A program made the position numbers and the translations under genes. From Rutidosis leptorrhynchoides (Eukaryota > Streptophyta > Magnoliopsida > Asterales > Asteraceae), in assembly GCF_046630445.1 (NCBI RefSeq), contig NC_092341.1, forward strand, positions 28,968,001-29,032,000: a stretch of DNA of 64,000 nt, written 5' to 3'. The number at the start of each line of letters is the position of its first letter. Within the stretch, counting starts at the first letter, position 1. Below the pieces are notes generated by a model. That model saw only the letters and a program-made list of their open reading frames with translations, had not been told where the DNA came from and did no database searches. This document shows, one piece after another, positions 23,500-34,537 of the stretch.

Positions 23500-25471
23500 A
23501 TTTTCCCCTTGGACGTTGTTAGCGAATTATTGTAAACACCTCTTGCAATCTTCAGTCAATCTCTGCAGTAGTACCATAATCTTATGAATCACAGGCTCCA
23601 TCAAAAGTCTTTCAGAATACATGAAAACCCAAACTTCGAACATCAAAGTCTTCCAGCATTGAAGTCGAAATGCTAATTGTCATCCTGTAGTTTCTTCAAA
23701 CTTCACTCGTACGTGTTACCCATAGTACATATGCAGCAAGATTCCCCCTGAGACTGAGCTGAGATCCCTATCGACACCTCTGATAAAATCTTCAAACAAA
23801 CCGACTTTCTCAGAATCATAAACTGTAGAATCTTCCCTCTCACTGTTAGCTGTATCCTATTAAACATCGTAGCACTAACGTTTATCCTGACTTGCATCTT
23901 GTAAAGGCAAAAAATGTAGAGGAGTCTGGTTCACAATTAATAACTCAAATAAGTCTTCATTGCCATCAAAGTCACCAAAGAAAGTCAAATTGGTATCTCA
24001 TGATCGCGAAAAATCAACCTCAGTTCCTTCTTCAAGAGGAACTGGAACAAACATATTCCCTCTATAAAGCGGAATATCAACAAAAAGATTCCCTCCATAA
24101 AGCGGAATCTCGAGAAGTGCGGAATAATAAACGTTGTTGGCCCATAAATAGTCGTATGCTCCCGACTACCCCACTAATACTTCTCAAAACAAGTGTTTCC
24201 GTACTCACCTACTAAATAAGTCTAATGGACAAGGAGGTTGTCCATTAAATCTGTACATTATTTCTTCAGTGAATAATACGATGGAAAGGTTTCGTGTAAA
24301 AATAATAAATAATTAACGGTGAAGGTTAACTATCCGTATGAGACCCGCTTGAAATAAATACATTAAAAGTCAACGGAGGTGAATCCCATTATCTTGATGA
24401 AATCTTCTTCAAAACCTTCTGCCTTTTGAGGACTGATTCTTGCAATCTGAACTGTGTTCCAGTCCAGACCATTAACTGTGCTGATTTGGGCCTAAAATAA
24501 CGCCGTGAATAAGCCCAGAACATGAGCTTTAATAACAGCCAGGTTTTCGACCCATGTATTATCTATTTGTAGCCCAGCTATCGAAGATGCATTGTTTCTT
24601 ATTCTAGCCATATTGTGGAAAAAATATGTAGTCTCTGAATCTCAAAAATCAATTCTAATTTTAGTCGTGGGGTCCACCATCATTAAAGGAAAATAAATGG
24701 AATCATGAGATGTGGACATGTGGTGTCCAGTTCATAGAAGGTTTCAAGAGTGATGGTTGGGATTGAATGAAAATAACACCTGACAAAAATAAAGCACATG
24801 GGACCCACCAGTCAATCTTCACCAAAATTACACCCAATGCCACCCGAATTTTTCTCAGCTTCTTCTTCACACAACCGCGTACCATATCAGTTTTTCAAGC
24901 TCAAAATTAGCAAAATTTGTGCGTTATTTTTCCAGAAACGTGTAAGAAAATTGTTCTCCAACGTGTCAGTTACACGTTTAAGTTTTTTATATGCGTGGAG
25001 ATGCTCAGACGCGTGAGAAATCAGATGATGAACAGGGTGGCGGAGCTATGGTGGTTCGTGGTGGTCGGTGGCAGTGTTCATCAAAAACACCTCAAATCAT
25101 CACCAAAATTCATGAAATTTTGCAGATAGTAACATAGAAGCACGATTAACACTTCTCCATTCTCAGATTTCCCAAAAACATAACCAAAATCTCGAATCAA
25201 ATCGATTTCAGATTCAATTTTTTTTGAAAACAAAAACTTCTCAGATCTCGATGAATATACCGAATTAGATTCTGAAACTTTGAAGAAACATTCACGAGAT
25301 GATTTCCAAACTTTCTATTTAAACACTTTTCTTTAATTCGATCTAGATCTTCAAAACCCCAAAAAGTCAACAAAAGTCAACTATGAGATCTAAAAATGAA
25401 TTTCAGCAGATTTAACGTCTTTTACCTTCGATCTAATCAAGAGCTCGGTTGAACCAGCTCTGATACCAATT
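23500..25471 (-). other. G3 interior without coding sequence
   Basis: No gag, protease, RT or integrase motif is readable in any frame. Open stretches of 60-107 codons (for example 23892-24215 and 24703-24885) show no known domain. A purine tract AGGGGGAATC (minus strand, about 23740) lies inside, in addition to the one at the LTR border. Confidence 0.7.
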
Positions 25472-25928
25472 TGTTAGTCCGGTTACAGATCATTAACAAC
25501 CATATTCGAGCAAAATCAAAGACGGAAGAGATAAACACGATGAATCAAACATAAATCAATATTATTAATATAAACGTTACACTTACAATTGATTTAAACG
25601 GAGAAACATCGTTTGGCCAGGGGAGATCGAGCATGATCTCCCCTATGCATGGGAATCACCAAAGCAGCTCTTCCAAATTGGGGTTCTAGCCTAACCCCAA
25701 TTAGGGTTCTACTCTCTTAACCCTAAAACGCATGTGAAACTGATATATATAGACGAATAGGCTTAGGTTATCCTAATGGGCCTATCGACATGAATGGCCC
25801 AACATTCGGCCCAACAGTCATATATGCTCCTGTAACTGATCAGTTTCACGCGTGTAATACATCTAGGTGTACAATGTAATAATAAACGTTATTCGCCCAG
25901 CGACGGCCATACAAAATATGCATCAACA
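25472..25928 (-). repeat. 5' LTR of G3
   Basis: A 457-bp copy of the 23041-23499 repeat, preceded on its inner side by the primer-binding site. The same hairpin-forming inverted repeat is retained at 25619-25644. Confidence 0.93.
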
Positions 25929-25999
25929 TCCCTGTTTCCTTCTATAACTGAACAAGAAAGTTTTAATGGCCAATTGTCAAACAAACTTGCTAAATATTG

Positions 26000-26187
26000 G
26001 ATAAGGTCTTTCTTGTTCAGGCTACCCCTAGGAGTGGAACATTTTTTACTCACACGTACAAGTCATAACCAGGTCCATTTCGACCAATTTTTATCGACCA
26101 TATTAAGATATGCCGCTAGTAAGATTTGAACCGAAGACATCTTATATATCAGGAGTTAGGACCCCAACTACTAGGTTATCAAGTGAT
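26000..26187 (-). repeat. tRNA-derived SINE, minus strand
   Basis: On the minus strand the sequence begins TGATAACCTAGTAGTTGGGG (A-box-like) followed by CGGTTCAAATC (B-box, about 26125-26135), the internal Pol III promoter of tRNA-derived SINEs. It ends with GGGTAGCCTGAACAAGAAAG, closely similar to the end of another SINE-like sequence at 62790-62815. No clear TSD was found. Confidence 0.6.
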
Positions 26188-26478
26188 GGTTTGCCAACAT
26201 ATTGATTGTGATATGAAATTGGAAACTCTTACCTTGAATTCTGCCAACCACAACATATACCATGCTTTGGCCACGTGCACTAGAGTTAATGAAGATTGTC
26301 TTCTCTGGATAAACTGGACAGGAAAAACATCATCCATTTTATTATATAACCAATTTGTGCGCATAATTCTCACGTCAATGTCTGCCACAAGCATTATGAC
26401 TGTAATTTTTTTGCCTTCACTACTTATGTAGATCAACTCAGTTGGTTCAGTTTTTTTCGTAAAATACTTAAATTCCAA
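26188..26478 (-). pseudogene. Hypothetical coding remnant
   Basis: A minus-strand frame starting near 26478 encodes about 97 residues (FTKKTEPTELIYISSEGKKI, ADIDVRIMRTNW, VQFIQRRQSSLTLVHVAKAW) before running into the SINE. The composition looks protein-like and the frame seems to continue upstream (GYANGLEFKY). I do not recognise the family. It may be an exon of a host gene or a pseudogene. Confidence is low. Confidence 0.25.
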
Positions 26479-26923
26479 GCCATTTGCATACCCAGGGTGT
26501 CTCGCTCCGGATATAGATTAATGAAACATGAAGCAACAGATAAGATGGTCATTACTTATTCCAGCCACTTGCATAAATGAGTAAATGACTATCGTTCAAT
26601 CGGGTATTTACTAATCAACTCTGCCTTATACGACTTGATTGGGACTTGATTGTCTGATGCCTCTTTTATAAAAGACCCAAACTCATCACCTATCTACATC
26701 TCTACCACATTTAGAAAAATTGGAATTGGTAATTGATAGCACATACAAAGTTGTTTATACGACTTTTCAAATGTATCATACTAGGACCTCGAATAGTCTA
26801 TATTCTATAAAACCATTGGAATCAATAGCCAGTAGTGTGTGCATTTGCCTTTCTCAAAAAAATAGCCAGTAGTAAACTAATCTTATCATGTTTAAGTTAA
26901 GTTCAATTAATCATTCCTTTGAT
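26479..26923. other. Host flank left of the giant copia element, no gene seen
   Basis: AT-rich, no domain or RNA gene recognised. It would join directly to 62595 onward in the state before the copia insertion. Confidence 0.5.
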
Positions 26924-26928
26924 AATCC

Positions 26929-27423
26929 TGTAGACGATCTAGGACCTTAGATTAAATGTTATACCTAGAGTAGAGGCGGAAAACACTAAACTAGGATGAA
27001 TCGAATACGTTGTTCACTTTGGGATCAATCTAACCAATGAAATATTGATAGAATCGACGCCTAGATGATTGTATTCGGTTGGAGTATGGTCTGGGACAAT
27101 GGTAACAGCGAAATACGACGGCTAGAGGGTGTAGGGTGTGTAACCTCACAATGAAACCCAACACCCGTATTTATATATAGTCACAGCGACCATCGGCCAG
27201 TGGACTCTGACCTACGGCCGACGGTGATAGTCCCTCGACCGATGGTCTCTACCATCAGTCGATGGTCTGAGCTGCTAACCAAACAGCTCGAACCATTTCA
27301 CGTAATTATATTTAAACAATCCAAACACAATGTATTAATGACGATATCCTTACACGACTGAAATAGTAAACACAATACGAATAGAACTTATTACATGATA
27401 GAACTCGGGATTATGCACCAACA
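26929..27423 (-). repeat. 3' LTR of C1
   Basis: A 495-bp repeat matching 62095-62589. Four degenerate palindromes of the CATCGGYCGATG type lie at 27188-27268. The polypurine tract of the element (AGGGGGAGTTTG on the minus strand) abuts its inner end at 27424-27435. Confidence 0.95.
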
Positions 27424-27475
27424 AACTCCCCCTAAGACCTAGTTCTATATCAAAAGTCTTTAGTCGTCATCCAAT

Positions 27476-28550
27476 TCATTCGTACGGATCGATTACCATG
27501 TTATTCAAGTAGCACAGCTTTGCTACTTTCACATACTGTTCAGCCTGCACCTTGTTCTCGCGTCGATAGAGCATACGATTATAGTACAACGTAAAAATGT
27601 CAGCCTCAGTACAGTTTCTCAACCAAATCGGATCCAACACACAAATGCATTCAATATAATTCTCATTCACTTTATCCAGCACAATCACAGCTTCTTCTGA
27701 ACGATCATCATAAAACCACCATCTGAATCTCTGACTCCAATTTTGCGGCAATTTCCTCAATGGTACCTTCTTCATATTCTTTGCCCGCTTGTACTTTACA
27801 ATTCTTCGAGATTCACCAGTTCTAGAATTAACTTTGTAACTAATCCTAGGAACCTGTGGCCTAAAACCTTCCCAATTCTTTGAATTAAATGCAATTCAAA
27901 TCTTCTTCACCAGTAACGAAGATCGATCATTCATTCCACAATACAACATTCTTAACCTGGCAATCTGCATTAGCTCAAAGTACGGTAGTGACTTGAATTC
28001 GTGATCATGTTTGAAATAATCAACGCCAAACTCTCACTTAACCGCAAAATGTTGAATTCTTCAATGTAAGCCCAGGCAAGAATTCTTCCTTTCGCACTCT
28101 TTCTCAGATTAATCATCTTTAAATACTTTGGCTCAAGCTTCGATTTTTCACAATACTTTCTGATCCTCAAGATATCTCTCCAATCAGCTTCCAACTTCTC
28201 AACTGATTTATCATTATATTTAACAGGCAAGAAACCTTCAGGCAAAACTTCAGTTCTCTCCTTCTCTTTACACCTTCTATTCAAAATCTCATCATTAGTC
28301 TTAAACAATTCATCAAAACCAGGAAAATCTTCATGAGTAACATCCTCAACTAAATCATCTACATCTCTATCGCTAAAACCCTCTGTAACCTCGGGGCCAA
28401 AAGTGTCATCCTCAGATGGAGGATCATCGGACTGTGCGTCAGCTACTTTAGCTTCTTCTTGCTCTAGACGTACCAGTTCGTCCAGCTCAGCTCTAGTGAA
28501 GTTATGAGGGATCTCTCCCTCTTCTAAATCATCATAAACAACAGAATGCT
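27476..28550 (-). pseudogene. Extra ORF region of C1, distal part
   Basis: Minus-strand coding remnants with an acidic beginning (DDLEEGEIPHN, then EDVTHEDFPGF), followed by WRDILRIRKYCEKSKLEPKY and, nearer the LTR, NWSQRFRWWFYDDRSEEAVI and VLDPIWLRNCTEADIFTLYY. It follows the 583-codon ORF closely and ends about 50 bp before the 3' LTR. Similar segments accompany Sirevirus-like copia elements in Asteraceae as I recall them; the function is unknown. The stretch is broken. Confidence 0.6.
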
Positions 28551-28554
28551 TGAG

Positions 28555-30306
28555 CTAATCATCTTTAGAAAAGAAATCACTAAAACTATAATCAATTTTA
28601 AGAGGAATTACTGACAGTGCTGTAGCTTTGGAGGAACCAGGAGCCTCCACCATTCTGTTATCAGTCTCATCCTTAGGCATCTCAACCAGATCAAACTTCT
28701 CTTCCCACACAGTCACCTTAGCAAGAGCTGATGCAGCCAACTCCTTAGCTTGTGATGCTTCTCTTTTTGCATCAGTCAATAACAATGACTGATCACCAAC
28801 TTTATTTTGCAATAGATCAACTTGCAACGTTAACCGTGCAACATCCTCAGACTTAATACGATTCTCCTCCTTCAACTGCTCAAACTTTTCGTCCATTTCC
28901 TTTCTCATTCTCAAGTTATCAGCCATAGCTTGAATATATAAATCGTTCAAAGTACGAAGAGTCGAGGAACCAACACCTCCTTCTGCCCCAGTATGTGGAG
29001 GAGCATCAGGAGTTGGAGTAGAAACAGGCTCCTGAGACACTTGTTGTGCCACGGGTAGTGATTGATGAGTTGATTGGGTTTGTTGAAGTGGAGGTTGTTG
29101 TCCTTGAGTTTGTGAAGGCTGAGTTCCCTGAGTAGCACCAGTAGCAGATCCACCGGGAGTTTTATAAACAAACCTAAACCTTTTCTTCGGTCTGAGTTTT
29201 GTTGACACCTGTGAACCCTCATCTTCAACCATTCTTCTTCGTTCACCTCTCGAAGCTTCCTCAACACCCACATTAGGATTAACATCACCTATTTCATCAA
29301 CTAATCCACCATCACCTGACCCACCAGCAGCTTGAGTATTCACTGGTTGTTCAACTTCTTCATCACTGTTTGCCACCTCAAATTCAAGCTCTCGATCAGA
29401 TAAACTATTTTCATTTCTCCACTTCTTCCCTGGAGGACATTGATAATTCTCCCTCGCAAGATGACACACAAGCTTGCCATCATTAGCACTTTTCTTCTGA
29501 TTCAGTCGATTGAAAGTAAGATCTGTCATATGTTTCAACTCAATGATATCTTTCTTCAATCTTGGCAAGTCAACAGTTTGACGATTGATCATGATCTGTA
29601 AAAACCTCGGATAAATCAAATATAACTGGCTCATCACATTCTCCACCAGTAGATCAAAGATAACCCCCGAGAAATTGAAATCATCTTTCAAAATCAACGC
29701 AGCAAACATTCCTTGATAGATCTCGCTCAGTTCATCAAACCCGCCTTGTAACGGACTTAAACATTTAACCACAACCAGTGATAAGTATCTGTACGGTGGA
29801 GTGAACCCACTTCTCTTGATTGTAGCTCGAGTAATATCACCAGTATACTTACACCTTAACATACACCCAGTAATCTTTGTCTTGGACAACTTCTTGGGCA
29901 TATCCTCATCATCCTCAAACAGAAACGTGTTGCGAATCGTGTCTTCAGAAATCTTAACCTCTTGACCACACACAGAACTCACAATCTCCTTTCGGTCATC
30001 TACAGTCTCAACTTTTGCCTTCTCCCAGAATTCTCTCTGATGAGAATAATAAGCAGTACACGGCATGGATACAGCAGCAAAGATTCTAGAACGCTTCAGA
30101 AACTCTATCACTCCTTTGTATTTTCCAGCATTCGGACCCTTATCACTCAGACAAGCAGTTAAGTTTGAACCACTGCAGGCTTTCAATCCTGGAAGATCAG
30201 CTAATTCTGGTCCACCTGACGATTCAGTTTCATATCCATGGACTACCTGCTCTTGATCTATTTGAGCACCTGACATGATTAACAATAACTGCAAACACAA
30301 TTTCAA
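28555..30306 (-). CDS. Extra (env-like position) ORF of C1, coiled-coil protein
   Basis: A 583-codon open frame downstream of pol on the element's coding strand; a second possible start is the ATG at 30276 (MSGAQIDQEQ). Residues about 60-330 look globular (FLKRSRIFAAVSMPCTAYYS, REFWEKAKVETVDDRKEIVS, GFTPPYRYLSLVVVKCLSPL). Residues about 385-450 are Gln/Pro/Thr-rich, and about 460-550 form a likely coiled coil (LRMRKEMDEKFEQLKEENRI, then LQVDLLQNKVGDQSLL). No signal peptide or convincing membrane segment is visible, so an envelope role is not supported. The position, downstream of pol and before the 3' LTR, matches the additional ORF of SIRE-type Sireviruses. The function is unknown. Confidence 0.75.
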   Translation of the reverse strand: MKLCLQLLLIMSGAQIDQEQVVHGYETESSGGPELADLPGLKACSGSNLTACLSDKGPNAGKYKGVIEFLKRSRIFAAVSMPCTAYYSHQREFWEKAKVETVDDRKEIVSSVCGQEVKISEDTIRNTFLFEDDEDMPKKLSKTKITGCMLRCKYTGDITRATIKRSGFTPPYRYLSLVVVKCLSPLQGGFDELSEIYQGMFAALILKDDFNFSGVIFDLLVENVMSQLYLIYPRFLQIMINRQTVDLPRLKKDIIELKHMTDLTFNRLNQKKSANDGKLVCHLARENYQCPPGKKWRNENSLSDRELEFEVANSDEEVEQPVNTQAAGGSGDGGLVDEIGDVNPNVGVEEASRGERRRMVEDEGSQVSTKLRPKKRFRFVYKTPGGSATGATQGTQPSQTQGQQPPLQQTQSTHQSLPVAQQVSQEPVSTPTPDAPPHTGAEGGVGSSTLRTLNDLYIQAMADNLRMRKEMDEKFEQLKEENRIKSEDVARLTLQVDLLQNKVGDQSLLLTDAKREASQAKELAASALAKVTVWEEKFDLVEMPKDETDNRMVEAPGSSKATALSVIPLKIDYSFSDFFSKDD

Positions 30307-30542
30307 ATCAGTATTATATATTCATGACTTATTAGATATCATAGTTTGATCATCACAAGAATATATTACATTAATCAGACTAATGAATCAAAATCCCGAT
30401 TACACGATTACATGTCCAAAGTAAGATTATTACAGACATATAATAGTGTATCAATGCTATCAAGCTAGCATCATCAAATTACATACCAAGCTGAAAATTC
30501 ATAATAATAAAGACAAACACAAAAACATAAACTTAGAATCAC
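30307..30542 (-). other. Spacer between two extra ORFs of C1
   Basis: AT-rich with no open frame of note; it separates the 583-codon ORF from the next ORF upstream. Confidence 0.5.
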
Positions 30543-31190
30543 TTATCCCACAATGGGATTCTCTGGCACTAGCTTTTCCTCATATTGAACCACACCAAGT
30601 TTCTCAAACAAATTATGCAATAGGGCTGCATAAGGAAATGGTTCTTCCATCTCAAGAAAATCTTTCATCGCATGAATGAGAAAGTGACCCATATTCACTT
30701 GAATACCCTCTAGTAGGCAATACAAAAACATAGCTTTAGTACCAGACAACAGATTATCTCTTTCTCTCCTAAAGGTCACATTACTTTTGATTATTCTCAA
30801 GTATATCTCATGTTGTTGTGACACCTCCTCATTACTAATCTCAACCCTACCAGCATTAACTACTTTCCCTGGCTTGCATAACCTTGCAATTATGTCAGAC
30901 AGTTTGAATCTGTTGGGAATCTTTCGTAGATCTTTGCTAGGATATAGTATTTTAACCCCAGTGTAAGGAACATTCAACAGGTTTGAGAATTCCTCCATGG
31001 TCCACTTATACTGTTGGTCAAATAAGCCTGAGTGGACAAATTTCTTCTTGCTATCTTCTAAGGCAACATTGTCATAAAATTCCAACAACAAATCAGGACA
31101 AAAGTAATCCTCAATGTCTAAGAATGCTTGACATCCAATTTGTTCCCAAAGGCTATAGGTATGTCGAGTCACAATGACCTTTTGTTCCAC
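30543..31190 (-). CDS. Second extra ORF of C1, interrupted by element A
   Basis: A 215-codon open stretch on the minus strand containing EQIGCQAFLDIEDYFCPDLL, WTMEEFSNLLNVPYTGVKIL, PNRFKLSDIIARLCKPG and AMKDFLEMEEPFPYAALLHN. The overall pattern recalls the plant transposon-associated domain found next to retroelements (putative plant transposon protein family), but this is recollection rather than a search. Gypsy element A starts 40 bases upstream of the apparent start, with its TSD CGGTC, and the coding character seems to continue to the insertion point, so A probably landed in this ORF. Confidence 0.55.
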   Translation of the reverse strand: MEQKVIVTRHTYSLWEQIGCQAFLDIEDYFCPDLLLEFYDNVALEDSKKKFVHSGLFDQQYKWTMEEFSNLLNVPYTGVKILYPSKDLRKIPNRFKLSDIIARLCKPGKVVNAGRVEISNEEVSQQHEIYLRIIKSNVTFRRERDNLLSGTKAMFLYCLLEGIQVNMGHFLIHAMKDFLEMEEPFPYAALLHNLFEKLGVVQYEEKLVPENPIVG

Positions 31191-31541
31191 TAAGATGGGT
31201 CGTCCACTAGCTAGAATTCTCCTACGGTCTGTGATGACCCGGGAATTTCCGACTAAATTTAAACTTAATCTTTATATGATTTCAATACGATAAGCAAAGT
31301 CTGTAATGTTAAGTCACAAAACAATTTAAACTGTATTCATGTAATCATTTGAACCTCGACCAACTTCCGACGATTCACGAACAAATGTGTGTATAAAAAA
31401 TGTAAATATATATAAATATGAACATAAGTATATGTAATATTTTTGAATAAATAAAATACGCTTTAATCAATTAGAAATAAAAATGTAAAATAATAATAAT
31501 TATGTATTCTTAAAATGAATATATATATGAAACTATATATA

Positions 31542-31599
<58 letters not shown>

Positions 31600-32165
31600 T
31601 CTTACTAATAACTATTATTATATGGTAATATATATAAATGGATAAATATTAAATATTCAACATATGTTATCATGTAATATATTATGTATAAATATAAAAT
31701 ATATCAATTAAATGTAATTCACAAGTTAAAAATATAATTGTTACATTAATGTTAATTTCATTATTATTATTCATATTAATATTAAAATTCATTATTTGTT
31801 ATATTATTATATATAATATATAAATATGAAATTTGATACATATAATTTGTTATATTATTATTATTATTATCATTGATAATATTATTATTATTATCATTTT
31901 TATTATTAATTACAAATTATTGTTAAACTCATTAAAATCATTATTCGTGTTATTAATATCGTTATATCATTATTATTACCCTTATTAGTATTACTATTAA
32001 TTAATGACTAATATTATTATTAACCTTATTATTATTAACATTATCAATGTTATTAATACTGTTACTATCATTATTAATATAAAAAAACAATATTATTACT
32101 AATATGATTATATTTATATAGTATAAATAGAAAATATAAAAGCAGATATATAAAGAACGCGTACA

Positions 32166-34537
32166 TACTGTGTAGCGACCCGACCAAATCATGTTTGACG
32201 GCGCCGACTACTTAGGTCCCGTTACGTGGTCATAAGTCTTTATCATGACGTTTGACCAAAGTATGTCGCATTTATTTCATAAGTAAAAGGATGTTTCAAG
32301 TTTACAAATGTAGTTCAAAAGACTAGTTACATTACAATGTTTAACGTACGAATGAAACCTATGCGACACAATTTAAAGTAGCCAAAAGGCGCTCCAACTA
32401 TGCATGTATACTCGACATCCAAGCAAGTATCAAAAGTAATGAGCGGAAGCATGTATCACACAAATGTTCAAGGACCTGAGAAAAACATAGAAATCTGTCA
32501 ACGAAAACGTTGGTGAAATCATAGGTTTGAGTAAGTAAGTACAAGTGAACCACAAGATTTGTAACATCGATATAATAGTAATACATTCCAAAAGTTTGTT
32601 TCACGAGCACCCAATTATCAATGCTTAACTTTCCTTCCATAGAACCCCATCACAATAGTGTTAGAACATACACTGTTTCACGAAAATATATTTCATTCGT
32701 AAACGGTAGCGAACCGTTTGAATGAGGGTTTGTCAAACCCATATGGCCATATAACATAAGTTCTCGCTTACACCCGGCAAGTGTAACTAATGATAATCGA
32801 ATTGAGGATTTTTGTTCAAACTCGTATGTAGAATGTTTGTTTTCCTGTACTTGTGTTCACTTAGCAAAAAGAAACGTTTATGTTTTCTCATCCCAAATGT
32901 AAGTGCAAAAGAGTAAAAGTGGGACTATGATCTCACCTTGAGCGGAAGAGTAAATAAGTACTTCGACAAGTAACGTGTGCAAAGAACAATGCTAGTCTTG
33001 ACCTAAACAAATAGGTTTATATCAATATCGGTAACACGATAGGTCAAAGTGTTCAATTAGTCCTATGGCTCGTTAAGACTCGATCATAATAGCATGTGAA
33101 TCAAATTGTCATGTTTCATGCAAGGTACAAGTATAAAAGCATGTTAGAACGATTGCACAAATATTTGGTTAAGTTTGATTAAAAGTCAACTTAGGTCGGG
33201 TCAAAGTCAACAAAAAAGTCAACACGTTCGGGTCGAGTCCCGAACTATTTTTCTGAGGTTTTTAATCATATATGAGCATGTTAGAACAAGTTACATGTGA
33301 ATCGGAGGTCCATAGCATAGCAAACATTTTCCGTAAAATGACCTACGAAGACAGTGGCCTGCCAGTGTATCTGGACGGCGTCCAGATTGTCTGGACGGCG
33401 TCCAGCTTTGAAGACTGGGACGGCGTCCAAGTATCTGTACGGCGTCCAGCCTTGAAATCTGGGACGGCGTCCAAGTGTCTGGACGGCGTCCAGATTGGTA
33501 TTCAAGTCTGATGCAGAACCTTCTAAGTGCACGAACCAAAAACCAAACTAACACATTTTATGATCCGCAAACAACCAAAACATGTATCATACCCCGTTGG
33601 AAAGGTATTTTGACGAAGAAAACGACTAGACACATTTCAACAAGTAATTTAACACCTACAACAACCCAAAACTGCATTAAACATTCATAATCAAAGGTTC
33701 AAGTTCTAAAAACGCATTTCATGATTCGGGTAACTAATTTACATGTATGATATGCCGTTTCGAAGGTAATCAAACACACTTTGCAACAAAACACTTATCA
33801 ACAATATTTCATAGCATTTGATACATCAAAAGTTCATATAAAGCTTATCAAACCCTAACCAAAATCTCAAAACCAATAATCATGTTAATGTAAGGTTTTC
33901 ATGTCAATCAACACACCAAAATGAAGTTAATGAAGTAACTAACACTTTGAACACACAACCATTAACATCTAAACACATTTCATCATTCAAAATCAAAGGT
34001 TAAACTAACCCATTTCAAGTGTTCATGCTAGTTACACCAAATAACAAGATCGAGCATACAAATTACATACACGACATCACAATGAGCCATAGACACTAAC
34101 TAACACCATTTCAAGTCAAAAACATGAATTTAGAGAAATCTAGAGTTTTAGAAATGTTACCCAAACGAGATGAAGTTGGTACCAAAATGAAGAGGATGAA
34201 GAGAGGATCACGAATATGTAATTTATTTTGTTGTAAGCCTCCTAGATCGAATTTAGATGATGATTGAATGAATTTGGTAATTGTGTGTGTGTTCTTGCTA
34301 GAGAGAAAGAGAGAGAGATGGAGATGATTGAATGGTGGTGATTGGGGTGGACTAGTTGACCTAGTCAACTAGTTTGCCTCGTGTCAATTTTAGTCCCTCA
34401 AGTTTGAATCGGGTGCGAGAATTACCTAATCGAGATAATTTAAAACGCGTATTAACGGGAGATGTTATAAACATATAATGGAGTTTAAAGTAGTATAAGG
34501 GAAAAGTAAATGGAAAAAGGCGGGATGTTACATACTG
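32166..34537 (-). mobile_element. Solo LTR of the G2 family, TSD TACTG
   Basis: 2,362 bp (32171-34532) beginning TGTAGCGACCCG and ending GGATGTTACA on the plus strand; reversed, it aligns along its length with the G2 LTR (12422-14891). TACTG stands on both sides (32166-32170 and 34533-34537). The other LTR of element A keeps the unoccupied site, with a single TACTG at 48684-48688. No internal sequence is left, as expected for LTR-LTR recombination. Confidence 0.95.
33371..33493. repeat. Six TGGACGGCGTCCA palindromes
   Basis: Units start at about 33371, 33391, 33415, 33435, 33459 and 33479. Most are perfect inverted repeats GGACG-G-CGTCC, spaced by 20-25 bases. The homologous place in the G2 LTR has four. 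Confidence 0.8.

Larger units (their letters stand above)
23036..25933 (-). mobile_element. Non-autonomous LTR element G3, minus strand, TSD TCCCT
   Basis: Two near-identical LTRs (23041-23499 and 25472-25928) start TGTTAGTCCGG and end CAACA. TCCCT stands on both outer flanks (23036-23040 and 25929-25933). In minus orientation a primer-binding site (TTGGTATCAGAGC) abuts the right LTR at 25459-25471 and a purine tract (AAGGGGAAAA) abuts the left one. A hand count gives about ten base differences in 458 (about 2.2%), mostly transitions. The 1.97-kb interior shows no gag or pol, so the element must have moved with enzymes from elsewhere. Confidence 0.93.

Noticed and set aside
26126-26431. 101-codon plus-strand open frame
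   Set aside because: It overlaps the SINE and runs antisense to a more protein-like minus-strand frame; no domain.
28555-30306. Independent host gene encoding a coiled-coil protein
   Set aside because: It lies between the LTRs of C1 in the same orientation, in the place of the known additional Sirevirus ORF, and has no introns or promoter of its own that I can see.
33371-33493. CRISPR-like array (regular repeats with spacers)
   Set aside because: Repeats are 11-13-base palindromes in a plant LTR with short irregular spacers; there are no cas genes and the host is a eukaryote.
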